Of a stretch of 64,000 nucleotides of DNA, positions 34,555 through 44,352 are shown one piece after another. Positions within the stretch are counted from its first letter, which is position 1. Every line of letters starts with the position of its first letter. Position numbers and translations under genes: made by a program. This stretch comes from Sphingosinicellaceae bacterium (GTDB lineage Bacteria > Pseudomonadota > Alphaproteobacteria > Sphingomonadales > Sphingomonadaceae): contig CP079108.1 of assembly GCA_019285715.1 (NCBI GenBank), positions 4,107,001 to 4,171,000 on the forward strand, in the 5' to 3' direction. The notes below the pieces were generated by a model. The model was not told the origin of the DNA. It saw nothing but the letters and a program-made list of their open reading frames with translations, and made no database searches.

Positions 34555-35973
34555 ATGCTGCACGGACTGGGCGCGGTGCTGATGGGCGGCCGCGAAATTC
34601 TGCCTCTCGTCGAGGGGGGCAAGGGCGTTGCGGCGACCAACCACCTGTCGTCGGGTGCGTGGGCGCTGGCGGGCGGGGTCGGTACGATCAGCGCGGTCAA
34701 CGCCGACAGCTACGACCCGACCGGGCGCATCATCCCCCAGGTCTACCAAGCCCTGACGCGGCGCGAGCGCCACGAGGAGCTCGTCAACTACGCGATCGAG
34801 GGTGCGGTCCAGCAGGTCCAGCGCGCCTATGAGATGGCGGCAGATGAGCTCAACCGCGGTCTCGGCGCGCTCAACATCAACGTGCTATGGGAAATGGGCG
34901 GGGCGCAGCGCGTCCTGCAGGGTGTCCTCGAACGCACCAAGGGGCTGGTCAACGGCGTTACTTGCGGCGCCGGCATGCCCTACAAGCTCAGCGAGATCGC
35001 CGCGCATCACGGCGTCTATTATTACCCGATCATCAGCAGCGCCCGTGCCTTCCGGGCGCTGTGGAAGCGCGCCTACTCCAAGGCTGCCGAATGGCTCGGC
35101 GCAGTGGTCTACGAGGACCCGTGGCTGGCGGGCGGACACAACGGCCTGAGCAACGCCGAGGACCCGCGGGTCCCCCAGGACCCCTTCCCCCGTGTCCGCG
35201 ACCTACGCGCGACGATGCGCGAGTCGGGCATTCCCGACACCATCCCGATCATCATGGCAGGCGGCGTCTGGCGGCTCGACGAGTGGACCGACTGGATCGA
35301 CAACCCCGAGCTCGGCAAGATCGTCTTCCAGTTCGGGACACGGCCGTTGCTCACCCAGGAAAGCCCGATTCCGGACGGCTGGAAGGCGCGGCTGATGACG
35401 CTCAAGCCGGGCGATATCTCGCTGCATAAGTTCTCGCCGACGGGCTTCTACTCGAGCGCGATCCGCAACCCGTTCCTGCGCGAACTCGAGGCCCGCAGCC
35501 ACCGCCAGATCGCGTTCTCGGCGACCGCCACCGGTGACCACCAGTTCCTCCTCGACGTCGGCGTCGGCCGCAAGAAATACTACGTCACCCGCGACGACCT
35601 GCTCAGCGCGCGTGAATGGTACGCGCACGGCTTCGTCGACGCGCTCAAGACCCCCGACAACACCCTGGTCTTCGTCGGCACCGGGGAGCGTGACACGATC
35701 CGCAAGGACCAGGCCGACTGCATGGGCTGCCTGAGCCAGTGCGGCTTCAGTAGTTGGGCCGACACCGAGACCAACACCACCGGGCGTCTGGCAGACCCTC
35801 GCTCGTTCTGCATCCAGAAAACGCTGCAGGACATTGCGCACGGCGGCGACACCGAGGCGAACCTGATGTTCGGCGGCCACTCGGCGTTCCGCTTCGCCCA
35901 AGACCCGTTTTACTCGAACGGTTTCGTGCCGACGGTGAAGCAACTTGTCGACCGGATCATGACCGGGGCCTGA
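34555..35973 (+). CDS. Nitronate monooxygenase family flavoprotein
   Basis: A 472-residue TIM-barrel FMN enzyme of the NMO/2-nitropropane dioxygenase family: MGGREILPLVEGGKGVAATN at the start, GLVNGVTCGAGMP, then PIIMAGGVWRLDEW and IVFQFGTRPLLT for FMN-phosphate binding. It is longer than classical NMOs (about 350), with an extra C-terminal part holding DCMGCLSQCGFSSW. This Cys-rich stretch could bind metal and marks a distinct, little-studied subgroup, so oxidation of nitronates is only an extrapolation. Confidence 0.8.
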   Translation: MLHGLGAVLMGGREILPLVEGGKGVAATNHLSSGAWALAGGVGTISAVNADSYDPTGRIIPQVYQALTRRERHEELVNYAIEGAVQQVQRAYEMAADELNRGLGALNINVLWEMGGAQRVLQGVLERTKGLVNGVTCGAGMPYKLSEIAAHHGVYYYPIISSARAFRALWKRAYSKAAEWLGAVVYEDPWLAGGHNGLSNAEDPRVPQDPFPRVRDLRATMRESGIPDTIPIIMAGGVWRLDEWTDWIDNPELGKIVFQFGTRPLLTQESPIPDGWKARLMTLKPGDISLHKFSPTGFYSSAIRNPFLRELEARSHRQIAFSATATGDHQFLLDVGVGRKKYYVTRDDLLSAREWYAHGFVDALKTPDNTLVFVGTGERDTIRKDQADCMGCLSQCGFSSWADTETNTTGRLADPRSFCIQKTLQDIAHGGDTEANLMFGGHSAFRFAQDPFYSNGFVPTVKQLVDRIMTGA

Positions 35974-35988
35974 GCCCGGCTCCCGGCC

Positions 35989-36321
35989 CTAGCGGTCGGG
36001 ATCGTATTCGCGCTCGCGACGCTCATTGTAGTGATAGCGGCGATCATGGTCGCGGCGGTCGTAGTAATAACGCCGTCCGTTGCGGTCCTCGTAGCGGTTG
36101 TCGTCGTCGATCGTGCCGACCACCGCACCGCCAGCCGCACCGATCGCCGCGCCCGCAGCAACGTTGCCTGTGAGCGCGCCGATGACCGCACCGCCCGCCG
36201 CACCGATCAGCGCGCCGCGCCCGGTGCCATTCAGATGCTGGTCGCCGTAGCGGTCGGTCGTGCAAGCGGTCAGGCATGTCGCCCCGACCAGCGCGACGAG
36301 GGCGGTCTTCAAACCAGACAT
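35989..36321 (-). CDS. Glycine-zipper lipoprotein
   Basis: A 110-residue protein with a lipoprotein signal (LVALVGATCLTAC, Cys at about 20), then a glycine-zipper segment (GRGALIGAAGGAVIGALTGN and AAGAAIGAAGGAVVG) that can insert in membranes, and a very charged Arg/Asp/Tyr-rich C-terminus. It resembles OsmB/YMGG-type envelope lipoproteins. ATG 36321 begins the signal. Confidence 0.8.
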   Translation of the reverse strand: MSGLKTALVALVGATCLTACTTDRYGDQHLNGTGRGALIGAAGGAVIGALTGNVAAGAAIGAAGGAVVGTIDDDNRYEDRNGRRYYYDRRDHDRRYHYNERREREYDPDR

Positions 36322-36402
36322 AACGCAAGCTCCATACACAATGACCGCACCGGAACGACCAGCGCGAACTGTCGTTCCGGATTCGACGAATCTAACGGAA
36401 AA

Positions 36403-36477
<75 letters not shown>

Positions 36478-36654
36478 TCGGGCAAACCGGTGCGAACGCC
36501 GGTTGGGAGGCGGTGACTTAGCGAGGGCGCGCGGGCAGCGCAACCCTAAACTGCCCAAGCAAGGCGAAGACCGCGCCACCCGGCCCGGGGTTGGCAGTTC
36601 TGTCACCGCCGCCCCATATGAGGGCCCTTACCGAATCCCGACCAGGAGTGATGC

Positions 36655-37563
36655 GTGGCCAGCCTTGCGACCGCTGCAACCGAGAAAGCCAGTATCGAGG
36701 CGTTTCGCCGCGATGTCGTCGAGGCGTCGGCGACAGCGCTCGTGCTCGTCGACTTTTGGGCCGAGTGGTGCGGGCCCTGCAAGACCCTGACCCCGATGCT
36801 CGAACGGACTGTCGCCGAATATACGCCGCGCGTGTCGCTGGTGAAGATCGACGTCGACAAGAATCAGACGCTCGCCAGCCAGTTTCGCATCCAGTCGATC
36901 CCGACGGTCTATGCGTTCCTGAACGGCCAGCCGGTCGACGGCTTCCAGGGCGCGCTCGGCGAACGTGAGCTGAAGGCGTTTATCGACCGGCTGCTCGCGA
37001 CCATGCCCGCCGCCGACACCAGTGCGGCCGATGCCGCTGCCGAGATCGAGGCGCTGACCGAGGCTGCCGCTGCCGCGCTCGCCGAAGGTGCGGCCGCCGA
37101 AGCCGCCGAAATGTACGCGGCGCTGGTCCAGGAGCTGCCCGACCGCCACGACCTCGCAGCGGGTTATGCGCGCGCGCTGCTCGCGCTCGGGCAGGTCGAC
37201 GCCGCTGCCGATGCGCTCGCCGCGGTCCCGCCCGAAAGCAAGGACCCTGCCGTGGCCCAAGCCCGGGCGGCGTTGGCGCTGGCGCAGGATACCGGGCCGG
37301 TCGTGGACCTCGGACCGCTCAAAGCACGCCTCGCGGCCGACGCCGATGACCATGAGGCGAGGTTCGAGCTGGCGAACGCACTGCTCGCCGGCGGTGACCG
37401 CGACGCTGCCGCCGCTGAACTGCTCGACATCGTCCGCCGCGACCGGGCCTGGAACGAGGGTGCCGCCCGCGCCCGACTGCTGACGCTGTTCGAGGCGACC
37501 GGCCTCGGCGATCCATGGTCGGTGGCGACACGGCGCAAATTGTCGACCATATTGTTCGCATGA
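36655..37563 (+). CDS. Thioredoxin-domain co-chaperone (CnoX/YbbN type)
   Basis: A 302-residue protein with an N-terminal thioredoxin domain (VDFWAEWCGPCKTLTP, IQSIPTVYAFLNG with cis-Pro) and a C-terminal tetratricopeptide-like region, the architecture of CnoX/YbbN, a chaperone-redoxin that protects proteins during oxidative stress. The WCGPC motif suggests redox activity, as in Caulobacter CnoX. GTG 36655 is chosen because AGGAG lies 6 bases upstream. It overlaps the next gene by 4 bases. Confidence 0.88.
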   Translation: MASLATAATEKASIEAFRRDVVEASATALVLVDFWAEWCGPCKTLTPMLERTVAEYTPRVSLVKIDVDKNQTLASQFRIQSIPTVYAFLNGQPVDGFQGALGERELKAFIDRLLATMPAADTSAADAAAEIEALTEAAAAALAEGAAAEAAEMYAALVQELPDRHDLAAGYARALLALGQVDAAADALAAVPPESKDPAVAQARAALALAQDTGPVVDLGPLKARLAADADDHEARFELANALLAGGDRDAAAAELLDIVRRDRAWNEGAARARLLTLFEATGLGDPWSVATRRKLSTILFA

Positions 37564-38231
37564 TCGATATTCCCAACTCCGAGTCCGGCCCTGAATCCAG
37601 CGACGAGACGCTGGTCCTGCCCGACGCGCTGCCGGTGTTCCCGCTCAGCGGCGCGCTGCTGCTGCCGCGCGGAGTGCTGCCGCTCAACATCTTCGAGCCT
37701 CGCTATCTGGCCATGATCCGCGACGCGATGAAGGGTGCGAAAGCGATCGGCATCGTCCAGCCGCGCGACCCCGAAGCCGACCCGTCGCCGCTGTATCAGG
37801 TCGGTTGCGCCGGCCGGATCAGCGATTTCCGCGAGACCGGCGACGGCCGCATCATCGTCGCACTGACCGGCGTCACCCGCTTCGGCATCGTCCGCGAGCT
37901 CGACGTGACGACACGCTACCGGCAGGTGGTCGCCGACTATGCGCCGTTCGAGGACGACCTCGAGGAGCCCCGGCCGGTTGCTGCCGCGGTCCGTGCCGAG
38001 CTCGAGGCCAAGCTCCGCACCTACCTCGACGACCAGGGCCTCAGCGCCGACTGGGAAGCGGTCAGCGGTGCCGACGACGAGTCGCTGGTGACGACGCTCA
38101 GCGCGGTCTGCCCGTTCGAGCCGGTCGAGAAGCAGGCCCTGCTCGAGGCGACCGACCTGCCCGCCCGCGCCGCGACCCTGACCGCACTGATGACCTTCGC
38201 CCACGGCGGCACTGCCGACAGCCTGCAGTGA
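37560..38231 (+). CDS. LON N-terminal (substrate-binding) domain protein
   Basis: A 223-residue stand-alone LON substrate-binding domain: [30 protein letters not shown], then IGIVQPRD and [19 protein letters not shown]. It lacks the ATPase and protease parts of Lon. The role is not established. ATGA overlap with the CnoX-like gene and GTGA overlap with the Trm112-like gene form one operon. Confidence 0.87.
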   Translation: MIDIPNSESGPESSDETLVLPDALPVFPLSGALLLPRGVLPLNIFEPRYLAMIRDAMKGAKAIGIVQPRDPEADPSPLYQVGCAGRISDFRETGDGRIIVALTGVTRFGIVRELDVTTRYRQVVADYAPFEDDLEEPRPVAAAVRAELEAKLRTYLDDQGLSADWEAVSGADDESLVTTLSAVCPFEPVEKQALLEATDLPARAATLTALMTFAHGGTADSLQ

Positions 38232-38425
38232 GCGAGCCCGTCGCCCCGGTTCACACGATCGACCCGAGGCTGCTCGAGATCCTCGTCTGTCCGATGACCC
38301 GGACGACCCTGCGTTATGACGAGGTGGCGCAGGAGCTGATCTCCGACAGCGCCGGCCTGGCCTACCCGATACGCGACGGCGTGCCGATCATGCTGGCGGA
38401 TGAGGCGCGGGAGATCGTGACCTAG
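38228..38425 (+). CDS. Trm112 family protein
   Basis: A 65-residue Trm112/YcaR-type small protein: [21 protein letters not shown] and [18 protein letters not shown]. In eukaryotes and archaea Trm112 is a methyltransferase activator; in bacteria the role is unclear. The usual second zinc-binding cysteines are absent. GTG start overlaps the previous stop. Confidence 0.85.
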   Translation: MSEPVAPVHTIDPRLLEILVCPMTRTTLRYDEVAQELISDSAGLAYPIRDGVPIMLADEAREIVT

Positions 38426-38446
38426 TCGCGCGATCGGGAAGTCGCG

Positions 38447-38875
38447 TTAGCGCGGTTCGATCGGCGCGGCTGCGGTTGTCCGCGGCGGCCGGTAACTTAA
38501 ATCCCCATGGTTAGGGCTTGGGTGACCAACCTTGGAGGGTCGACCCTGAGCCCGCATGCGGCGGTCGGCGTCCTGCCAGTCCGGCAGGTCTCGGCCCGCC
38601 TGGTCCCAATGGACGATGCTTGCTTCGTCGCACCACCGGATCAGCATCGGCATGGCCCGGAGATGAGCACCACTGGCCATGTAGCGCCGCATGTCGGCCT
38701 GTTCCCGCCACAGCGTCATCGTCCAGAAGGTCAGCTTGCGATCGGGTAGCAGCGATCCGGCGAGGAAGCCCTCGGCGCGCTTGACCTGCGCGTTAGATCT
38801 CAAAGCGTGGAGCGCGAACGGCGGCAGGAACCGCAGTGAGCGGATGCGCAGGCGGGTGATGCTGACATATGCCAC
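38447..38875 (-). CDS. DUF3291/monooxygenase-like small protein
   Basis: A 142-residue protein with AYVSITRLRIRSLRFLPPF, LLPDRKLTFWTMTLWREQADMRRYM and a C-terminal WDQAGRDLPDWQDADRRM. It resembles DUF3291 and spheroidene-monooxygenase-like ferredoxin-fold proteins. GTG 38875 starts 8 bases after the stop of the upstream hydroxylase gene and gives the family N-terminus. Function unknown. Confidence 0.65.
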   Translation of the reverse strand: MAYVSITRLRIRSLRFLPPFALHALRSNAQVKRAEGFLAGSLLPDRKLTFWTMTLWREQADMRRYMASGAHLRAMPMLIRWCDEASIVHWDQAGRDLPDWQDADRRMRAQGRPSKVGHPSPNHGDLSYRPPRTTAAAPIEPR

Positions 38876-38882
38876 GGCTTTT

Positions 38883-40091
38883 CTAGACCAGCTCACCCGT
38901 CAGCAATTTCGGCCGCGCTCCCGTCTCGCCCCGCGCCTCCGCCATGAACCCCGCCTTGAGCCGGGGAATTCGCTCGACCGCCGCCAGCCCGAGCCGCCGC
39001 ACCGCCGCGGGCAATCCGCCCTTCACCGCGAACAACCGGTTGAGCGTGTCGGTCGCGGCTGCCACCGCCATGTTGTCGACGCGCCGCCAGCGGTCGTAGC
39101 GCTCCAGCAAAGCGGGCGCGCCGAGGTCCATGCCGAGGCGGATGCCGTCGACGATGACCTCGGCCAGTGCGGCGACATCACGCAGCCCCATGTTGAGGCC
39201 CTGGCCGGCGATCGGGTGGATGCCGTGCGCGGCATCGCCGACCAGCGCCAGGCGCTCGGCGACGTAGCTTTCGGCGTGGTGGAACGCCAGCGGATAGGAT
39301 GCAGCGGGGGCGATGACCTCGACCTTGCCGAGGTAGCCGCCGGTGTGGCGCTCGATCTCGGCCGCCAACCCACGCGGCCCGAGCTTGAGCATGCCGGGCG
39401 CGTCGGCGGCGTCGACCGTCCAGACGATCGCCGAGCGGAAGCCGCCCAGCATCGGCAGCACCGCGAACGGCCCCGACGGGTAAAACAGCTCCGCCGCCAC
39501 TCCGCCATGGTCGCGGTCATGGCCGATCATCGTGACAATGGCGGTGTTGGGGTAAGTCCAGCGGCTGCTGCGGATGCCGGTCGCCTCGCGCAGCGCCGAG
39601 CGGCGGCCATCGGCGGCGACGACCAGCGGCGAGGTCAGCACGGTGCCGTCGGTGAGCGTCACGGTGACCCCGTCCTGCGCACGCACGACGCTGGCAGCGC
39701 TGGCGGGGGCGTGGAGCTCGATCCCCGCCGCGGCGCGTCCGGCGGCGAGCAGCGCAATGCGGAGCAGGCGGTTCTCGACCATATAGCCGAGCGGGCCGCT
39801 GTCGCCCTCGGTGGCGTCGAAGTGCAGGTGCAGGGGCGACAGACCGTCGGTAACCCGGATGCCGCCGATCGCGCCGCCGTGCTCGTTGAGGACCCCGCCG
39901 AGGCCGATGACGCGGAACATCCGTGCGGACGCGCTCGCGATGGCGGAGGCGCGGCCGTCGAAGCCCTGTGCCAGTGTCTGGTCGAGGTCGGCGGCATCGA
40001 CCACCGCGCTGGTGACGCCATGCGCGTCGAGCGCCAGCGCTAGCGTCATGCCGACCAGCCCGCCGCCGATGATGATCACGTCGTGCGCCAT
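38883..40091 (-). CDS. UbiH/UbiF/VisC family FAD-dependent hydroxylase
   Basis: A 402-residue flavin monooxygenase of ubiquinone synthesis: GGGLVGMTLALAL for the ADP moiety, VVAADGRRSALRE (DG motif) and GDAAHGIHPIAGQGLNMGLRD for FAD. Such enzymes hydroxylate the ring at positions 5, 6 or 1; alphaproteobacteria often use one enzyme for several positions, so I give no specific symbol. It is divergent from ftsK. Confidence 0.9.
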   Translation of the reverse strand: MAHDVIIIGGGLVGMTLALALDAHGVTSAVVDAADLDQTLAQGFDGRASAIASASARMFRVIGLGGVLNEHGGAIGGIRVTDGLSPLHLHFDATEGDSGPLGYMVENRLLRIALLAAGRAAAGIELHAPASAASVVRAQDGVTVTLTDGTVLTSPLVVAADGRRSALREATGIRSSRWTYPNTAIVTMIGHDRDHGGVAAELFYPSGPFAVLPMLGGFRSAIVWTVDAADAPGMLKLGPRGLAAEIERHTGGYLGKVEVIAPAASYPLAFHHAESYVAERLALVGDAAHGIHPIAGQGLNMGLRDVAALAEVIVDGIRLGMDLGAPALLERYDRWRRVDNMAVAAATDTLNRLFAVKGGLPAAVRRLGLAAVERIPRLKAGFMAEARGETGARPKLLTGELV

Positions 40092-40429
40092 GCCGGCGCT
40101 TGTAGCCCCGGGCAGAGGCTTTGCGAAGCGGCGTGGCGACGCGGACGATCTGCCCGATTTTCAGGCAGGCGACTTCGCGCGCCGCGCTTTTAGGCAACAG
40201 CTGCTGCTTTTGGGCCGCTTTTTCCCTGTTTCGGGCTTGGCACGGTAATTGAATAGCAAGCAATGGATGCCTTCGGCTTCCTGTGCTCGCTCTTGGACCT
40301 GAGAGGGTTCCGCAACTACCGGCCGGGGGCTGTGAGGCCACCGGCCGATTTTCTGGGCGGCGGCACCTGCATTTCTTGACCGCGAGTCCAGCGGCGCGCA
40401 TTTTACCCGTCGAGGCGGGGAGTTTGAAG
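40092..40429. other. Divergent promoter space between the ubiquinone hydroxylase and ftsK
   Basis: About 340 bases with no gene I can support. The frame of ftsK stays open back to 40283 but the residues before ATG 40430 do not look like FtsK. Promoters for both divergent genes should be here; I see no clear -35/-10 pair. Confidence 0.45.
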
Positions 40430-42811
40430 ATGGCGACGTCAGCAGCGGTTCTCCGCAATACGCCGACGCGTGGCGGCACTCAGCGTGCCCCGGCGCGGGC
40501 CGGCATCGTGCCCGAGCGCTGGGTCGCGGCGCTGCGCCAGATTCTCGGCCAGGGCTTTGGAGTGTTGCTCGTCGCGGCCGCTGTCGCCGCGCTCGTCGCG
40601 CTGATCGGCTACGACCCGCGCGACCCCTCGCTGGGGACCGCGAGCGGCCGGCTGCCGCAGAACCCGCTCGGTGGCATCGGCGCGATCGTCGCGGACCTAG
40701 GGCTGACCGTCTTTGGCTGGGCGGCGGTGGCGCTGCTCGTGCCGGTCGTGATCGCGGGCCTGCGGCTGCTCGGCACCGCGGGGGTTCGGCGCTGGCGCGT
40801 AATGCTGCTGCTGACCGTGATCGGCACGATGCTGCTGGCCGCCGCCGTCGGTGCCGTGCTGCCGGATCGGGTCGAGCTGCCGGCCGGCACCGGCGGCATG
40901 GTCGGCCTCCTCGGGGCTAAGGCCCTGGCGCGCCTGCCCGACCTCGCTGGCGTCGCCATCGCGCCGCCCGTCGCCGTGGTCCTCGGCCTGGTCGCGCTCA
41001 CCCTGCTCGGCTGGGGCAGCGGCCTCGGTCACCGCGATATCGCCGCCTTCGCTGGCCTGTTCCGGCGTGTTCCCGCCGACGACGACGATGGTGTCGACAC
41101 CGTCGAGCGCATCCGCCGCCCGCGTCCCGCCCGGCCCGAGGCGCTCGTCGATACCTTCGCGCCGGAGCTTGCCGCCGCCCCCCGGACCAACATCGTCACC
41201 GACAGCCGCATCGCACCGCCGCCGTCGAAGCGCCTTGCCAAGGACCGCCAGCCGTCGCTCGACCTCCGCGATCGCTACCAGTTGCCGTCGCTCGCGCTGC
41301 TCAAAGCCCCCGCCAAGGGCCCGGTCGTCAGGATCGACGCTGCCAGCCTCGAGCAGAACGCCCGGCTGCTGGAGAGCGTGCTGGACGATTTCGGCGTCAA
41401 GGGCCGCATCGGCGACGTCCGGCCCGGCCCCGTGGTCACCATGTACGAGCTCGAACCCGCTCCGGGCATCAAGGCGAGCCGCGTCATCGGGCTGTCCGAC
41501 GACATCGCCCGCTCGATGAGCGCATTGTCGGCGCGCGTCGCGGTCGTCGCGGGCCGCAACGTCATCGGCATCGAGCTGCCCAACCAGCGCCGCGAGATGG
41601 TCGTGCTGTCGGAGCTGATCAACTCCGCCGCCTTCGACGACAGCGCGCAGACGCTGCCGCTGGTGCTCGGCAAGTCGATCGCCGGCGACCCGGTCATCGC
41701 CGACCTGTCGCCGATGCCCCATTTGCTGATCGCCGGCACCACCGGCTCGGGCAAGTCGGTCGGCCTCAACTGCATGATCCTGTCGCTGCTGTACCGGCTG
41801 ACGCCGCAGCAGTGCCGGATGATCATGATCGACCCCAAGATGCTGGAGCTGTCGGTCTACGACCGCATCCCGCACCTGCTCGCGCCGGTGGTGACGGAGC
41901 CCGCCAAGGCGATCCGCGCGCTCAAGTGGACCGTCGAGCAGATGGAGGATCGCTACCGCATGATGGCGACGATCAACGTCCGCTCGCTCAGTGGCTTCAA
42001 CCAGCGCGTCGCCGAGGCCAAGGCCAGCGGCAAGCCGTTCATCCGTAAGGTCCACACCGGCTACGACGACGACGGCCAGCCGATCCACGAGGAGGAGACG
42101 CTCGACTTCGACACGCTGCCGCTGATCGTGGTCGTCGTCGACGAACTTGCCGACCTGATGATGACCGCCGGCAAGGAGGTCGAGTTCCTGATCCAGCGCC
42201 TCGCCCAGAAGGCGCGCGCGGCGGGCATCCACCTGATCATGGCGACCCAGCGCCCCTCGGTCGACGTCATCACCGGCGTCATCAAGGCGAACCTGCCGAC
42301 CCGGATCAGCTTCCAGGTGACCAGCAAGATCGACAGCCGCACCATCCTCGGCGAGCAGGGCGCGGAGCAACTCCTCGGCAAGGGCGACATGCTCTACATG
42401 CCCGGCGGCAAGGCGGTGGTCCGCGTCCACGGGCCGTTCGTCACCGACGAGGAGGTCGAGGCGGTTGCCGAGCACTGGCGCGGTCAGGGCCGGCCCGACT
42501 ACGACGATGCGGTCACGCGCGAAGTGCCGCCGGACGGCGATGGCGGTGGCGGTGGCGGGCTCGGCCTCGACGGTGGCCCTGGTGGAGGACCGGGGGGCGG
42601 CGACGCGGAGGCGGACCTCTATGCCCGCGCTGTGCAGGTCGTCGCCGAGAGCCAGAAGGCCTCGATCAGCTATGTCCAGCGCCAACTCCGGGTCGGCTAC
42701 AACAGCGCCGCGCGGCTGGTCGAGCGCATGGAGAAGGACGGCTATGTCGGCGTTCCCGACCATGTCGGCCGCCGCGAGGTGCTGATCGACGCGAGCGGAG
42801 TCCGCAATTAG
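40430..42811 (+). CDS. ftsK: DNA translocase FtsK
   Basis: A 793-residue FtsK/SpoIIIE protein. The N-terminal part has four membrane helices (about 45-205), the linker is short, and the motor has Walker A AGTTGSGKSVGLN (around 436-444) and Walker B LIVVVVDELADLMM. The C-terminal gamma winged-helix (ISYVQRQLRVGYNSAARLVERME) reads KOPS sites. It pumps chromosome ends at the septum and activates Xer recombination; a xerC-like gene lies at 53658. Confidence 0.95.
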   Translation: MATSAAVLRNTPTRGGTQRAPARAGIVPERWVAALRQILGQGFGVLLVAAAVAALVALIGYDPRDPSLGTASGRLPQNPLGGIGAIVADLGLTVFGWAAVALLVPVVIAGLRLLGTAGVRRWRVMLLLTVIGTMLLAAAVGAVLPDRVELPAGTGGMVGLLGAKALARLPDLAGVAIAPPVAVVLGLVALTLLGWGSGLGHRDIAAFAGLFRRVPADDDDGVDTVERIRRPRPARPEALVDTFAPELAAAPRTNIVTDSRIAPPPSKRLAKDRQPSLDLRDRYQLPSLALLKAPAKGPVVRIDAASLEQNARLLESVLDDFGVKGRIGDVRPGPVVTMYELEPAPGIKASRVIGLSDDIARSMSALSARVAVVAGRNVIGIELPNQRREMVVLSELINSAAFDDSAQTLPLVLGKSIAGDPVIADLSPMPHLLIAGTTGSGKSVGLNCMILSLLYRLTPQQCRMIMIDPKMLELSVYDRIPHLLAPVVTEPAKAIRALKWTVEQMEDRYRMMATINVRSLSGFNQRVAEAKASGKPFIRKVHTGYDDDGQPIHEEETLDFDTLPLIVVVVDELADLMMTAGKEVEFLIQRLAQKARAAGIHLIMATQRPSVDVITGVIKANLPTRISFQVTSKIDSRTILGEQGAEQLLGKGDMLYMPGGKAVVRVHGPFVTDEEVEAVAEHWRGQGRPDYDDAVTREVPPDGDGGGGGGLGLDGGPGGGPGGGDAEADLYARAVQVVAESQKASISYVQRQLRVGYNSAARLVERMEKDGYVGVPDHVGRREVLIDASGVRN

Positions 42812-43106
42812 CGACGTCGAGCACACGCCCGACGGCCGCTACATCATCGTCCGCGGGCGGCTGTGGCGGGCGAGCAAGCCGGGGCTGGCGGAGGCCGAGC
42901 GGCAGGCCCTCGTCGACCGCCTGATGGACGCCCGCCGCGCCGTCCGGGCCGCCCGGGGCAACCCCGTGGCGCTCGCCGCCGCCCGGGCCGAGGTCGACGC
43001 CGCCAAGCATGGCCTCGGCGAGCGCGGCCCGCCGTGGTGGACCGACGGCGCGCCCGACTACAACCGGTACATGTTCGAAAACACCCCATACGCGCAAAAG
43101 TCGTAA
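42807..43106 (+). CDS. Conserved small protein, probable ATT start codon
   Basis: The frame encodes [20 protein letters not shown], then a helical part with [17 protein letters not shown] and the ending [20 protein letters not shown], a conserved alphaproteobacterial family of unknown function. The first ATG, at 42924, would remove the conserved front. Between the upstream in-frame stop (42783) and that ATG there is no ATG, GTG or TTG. ATT at 42807 has GGAG 6 bases upstream and would give a normal-looking N-terminus of 99 residues. It overlaps the ftsK stop by one base in the ATTAG junction. Confidence 0.6.
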   Translation: MSDVEHTPDGRYIIVRGRLWRASKPGLAEAERQALVDRLMDARRAVRAARGNPVALAAARAEVDAAKHGLGERGPPWWTDGAPDYNRYMFENTPYAQKS

Positions 43107-43166
43107 CATAAGGCGCCATGACCGCGGCTTGCGAGCGCTACGACGCGTCGCTAACGCTGCCACCCT

Positions 43167-43790
43167 ATGGACATCGCCGCCGTGCTGACCCCTGCCGCAC
43201 TCGCCGTCTTCGGGCAGGTGGTGCTGATCGACCTCGTGCTGGCGGGCGACAACGCGATCGTCGTCGGGGCGCTCGCGGCCGGGCTGCCGATCAAGGACCG
43301 CCGGCGCGTCATCCTGATCGGCATCATGGCGGCGTTCCTGATGCGGATTGGCTTCGCTCTGATGGCGACGTGGCTGCTGCAGATCATCGGGCTGGTGCTG
43401 GCGGGCGGCGTGCTGCTGCTGTGGGTGTCGTGGCGGATGTGGCGCGACGTCCGCCAGCCGCCGCACAACGAGAACGCGGCGCACCTCGTGCAGCCGCGCA
43501 GCTTCGGCGCGGCGGCGTTCCAGGTCGCGGTCGCCGACCTGTCGATGTCGCTCGACAACGTCCTTGCGGTCGCCGGCGCGGCGCGCGAGCACCCTTACAT
43601 CATGGTCGCCGGGCTGGTGCTGTCGGTGGCGATGATGGGGCTCGCCGCCAACTGGATCGCCGGGCTGATCGAGCGCTTCCGCTGGATCGCCTACATCGGG
43701 CTGCTGACCATCGTCGCGGTGGCACTCAAGATGATCTGGGACGGCTATCACCAGGTCGAGCCGTTCGCCGAACGGATGTTGATAGGCTGA
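43167..43790 (+). CDS. TerC family integral membrane protein
   Basis: A 207-residue protein with about seven membrane helices and the paired acidic motifs of the family: DLVLAGDNAIVVG in the first half and LSMSLDNVLAVAGAA in the second. YjbE/TerC-type proteins are linked to metal (manganese, tellurite) handling, including metal loading of exported enzymes. No ter cluster is nearby. Confidence 0.9.
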   Translation: MDIAAVLTPAALAVFGQVVLIDLVLAGDNAIVVGALAAGLPIKDRRRVILIGIMAAFLMRIGFALMATWLLQIIGLVLAGGVLLLWVSWRMWRDVRQPPHNENAAHLVQPRSFGAAAFQVAVADLSMSLDNVLAVAGAAREHPYIMVAGLVLSVAMMGLAANWIAGLIERFRWIAYIGLLTIVAVALKMIWDGYHQVEPFAERMLIG

Positions 43791-43840
43791 CAACGTGACG
43801 CACCTGTAACCCGGGGGCCGCCCCGAGCGTATCTCGGTGC

Positions 43841-44344
43841 ATGATCGACAGCATCACCCGTCGCGGCGCAATCAGCCTTGGAGCACTGGCCCTCGCCGCG
43901 CCCCTTGTTCTCAAGTTCGGAGGATCGGCGCGCGCTGCCCCCGCCACCCGCTACACGGTCACGCTGGCCCCGGCGCAGTGGCGCGCCCGGCTTAGCCCGG
44001 CCGCCTACAACGTGCTGCGCGAGGCGGGAACGGAGCGCCCGTTCACCTCGCCGCTGAACGACGAGCACCGCAAGGGTGTCTTCACCTGTGCCGGCTGCGC
44101 GCTGCCGCTGTTCGCCAGCGACACCAAGTTCGACAGTCACACCGGCTGGCCGAGCTTCTTCCGGCCGCTCGACCATGCGGTGCTGACCACCACCGACACC
44201 GCATTCATGATGGAGCGCACCGAAGTCCATTGCCGACGCTGCGGTGGCCACCTCGGCCACGTCTTCGACGATGGGCCGCCACCAACCGGCAAGCGCTATT
44301 GCATGAACGGCGTCGCGATGAAGTTTGCCGCGACCAAGGCTTAA
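43841..44344 (+). CDS. msrB: Exported methionine-R-sulfoxide reductase (Tat signal)
   Basis: A 167-residue MsrB with an N-terminal twin-arginine signal (SITRRGAISLGALALAAPL). It has the zinc site CAGC...CRRC, the substrate loop HTGWPSFF and the catalytic Cys in RYCMNGVAMKF. It would reduce methionine-R-oxide in periplasmic proteins. msrA follows 8 bases later and also has a signal, forming an exported repair pair. Confidence 0.92.
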   Translation: MIDSITRRGAISLGALALAAPLVLKFGGSARAAPATRYTVTLAPAQWRARLSPAAYNVLREAGTERPFTSPLNDEHRKGVFTCAGCALPLFASDTKFDSHTGWPSFFRPLDHAVLTTTDTAFMMERTEVHCRRCGGHLGHVFDDGPPPTGKRYCMNGVAMKFAATKA

Positions 44345-44352
44345 GGACCGAG

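Noticed and set aside
36655-37563. Assigning the protein as plain thioredoxin
   Set aside because: It is three times too long and has a tetratricopeptide-like C-terminal half, so CnoX/YbbN fits better.
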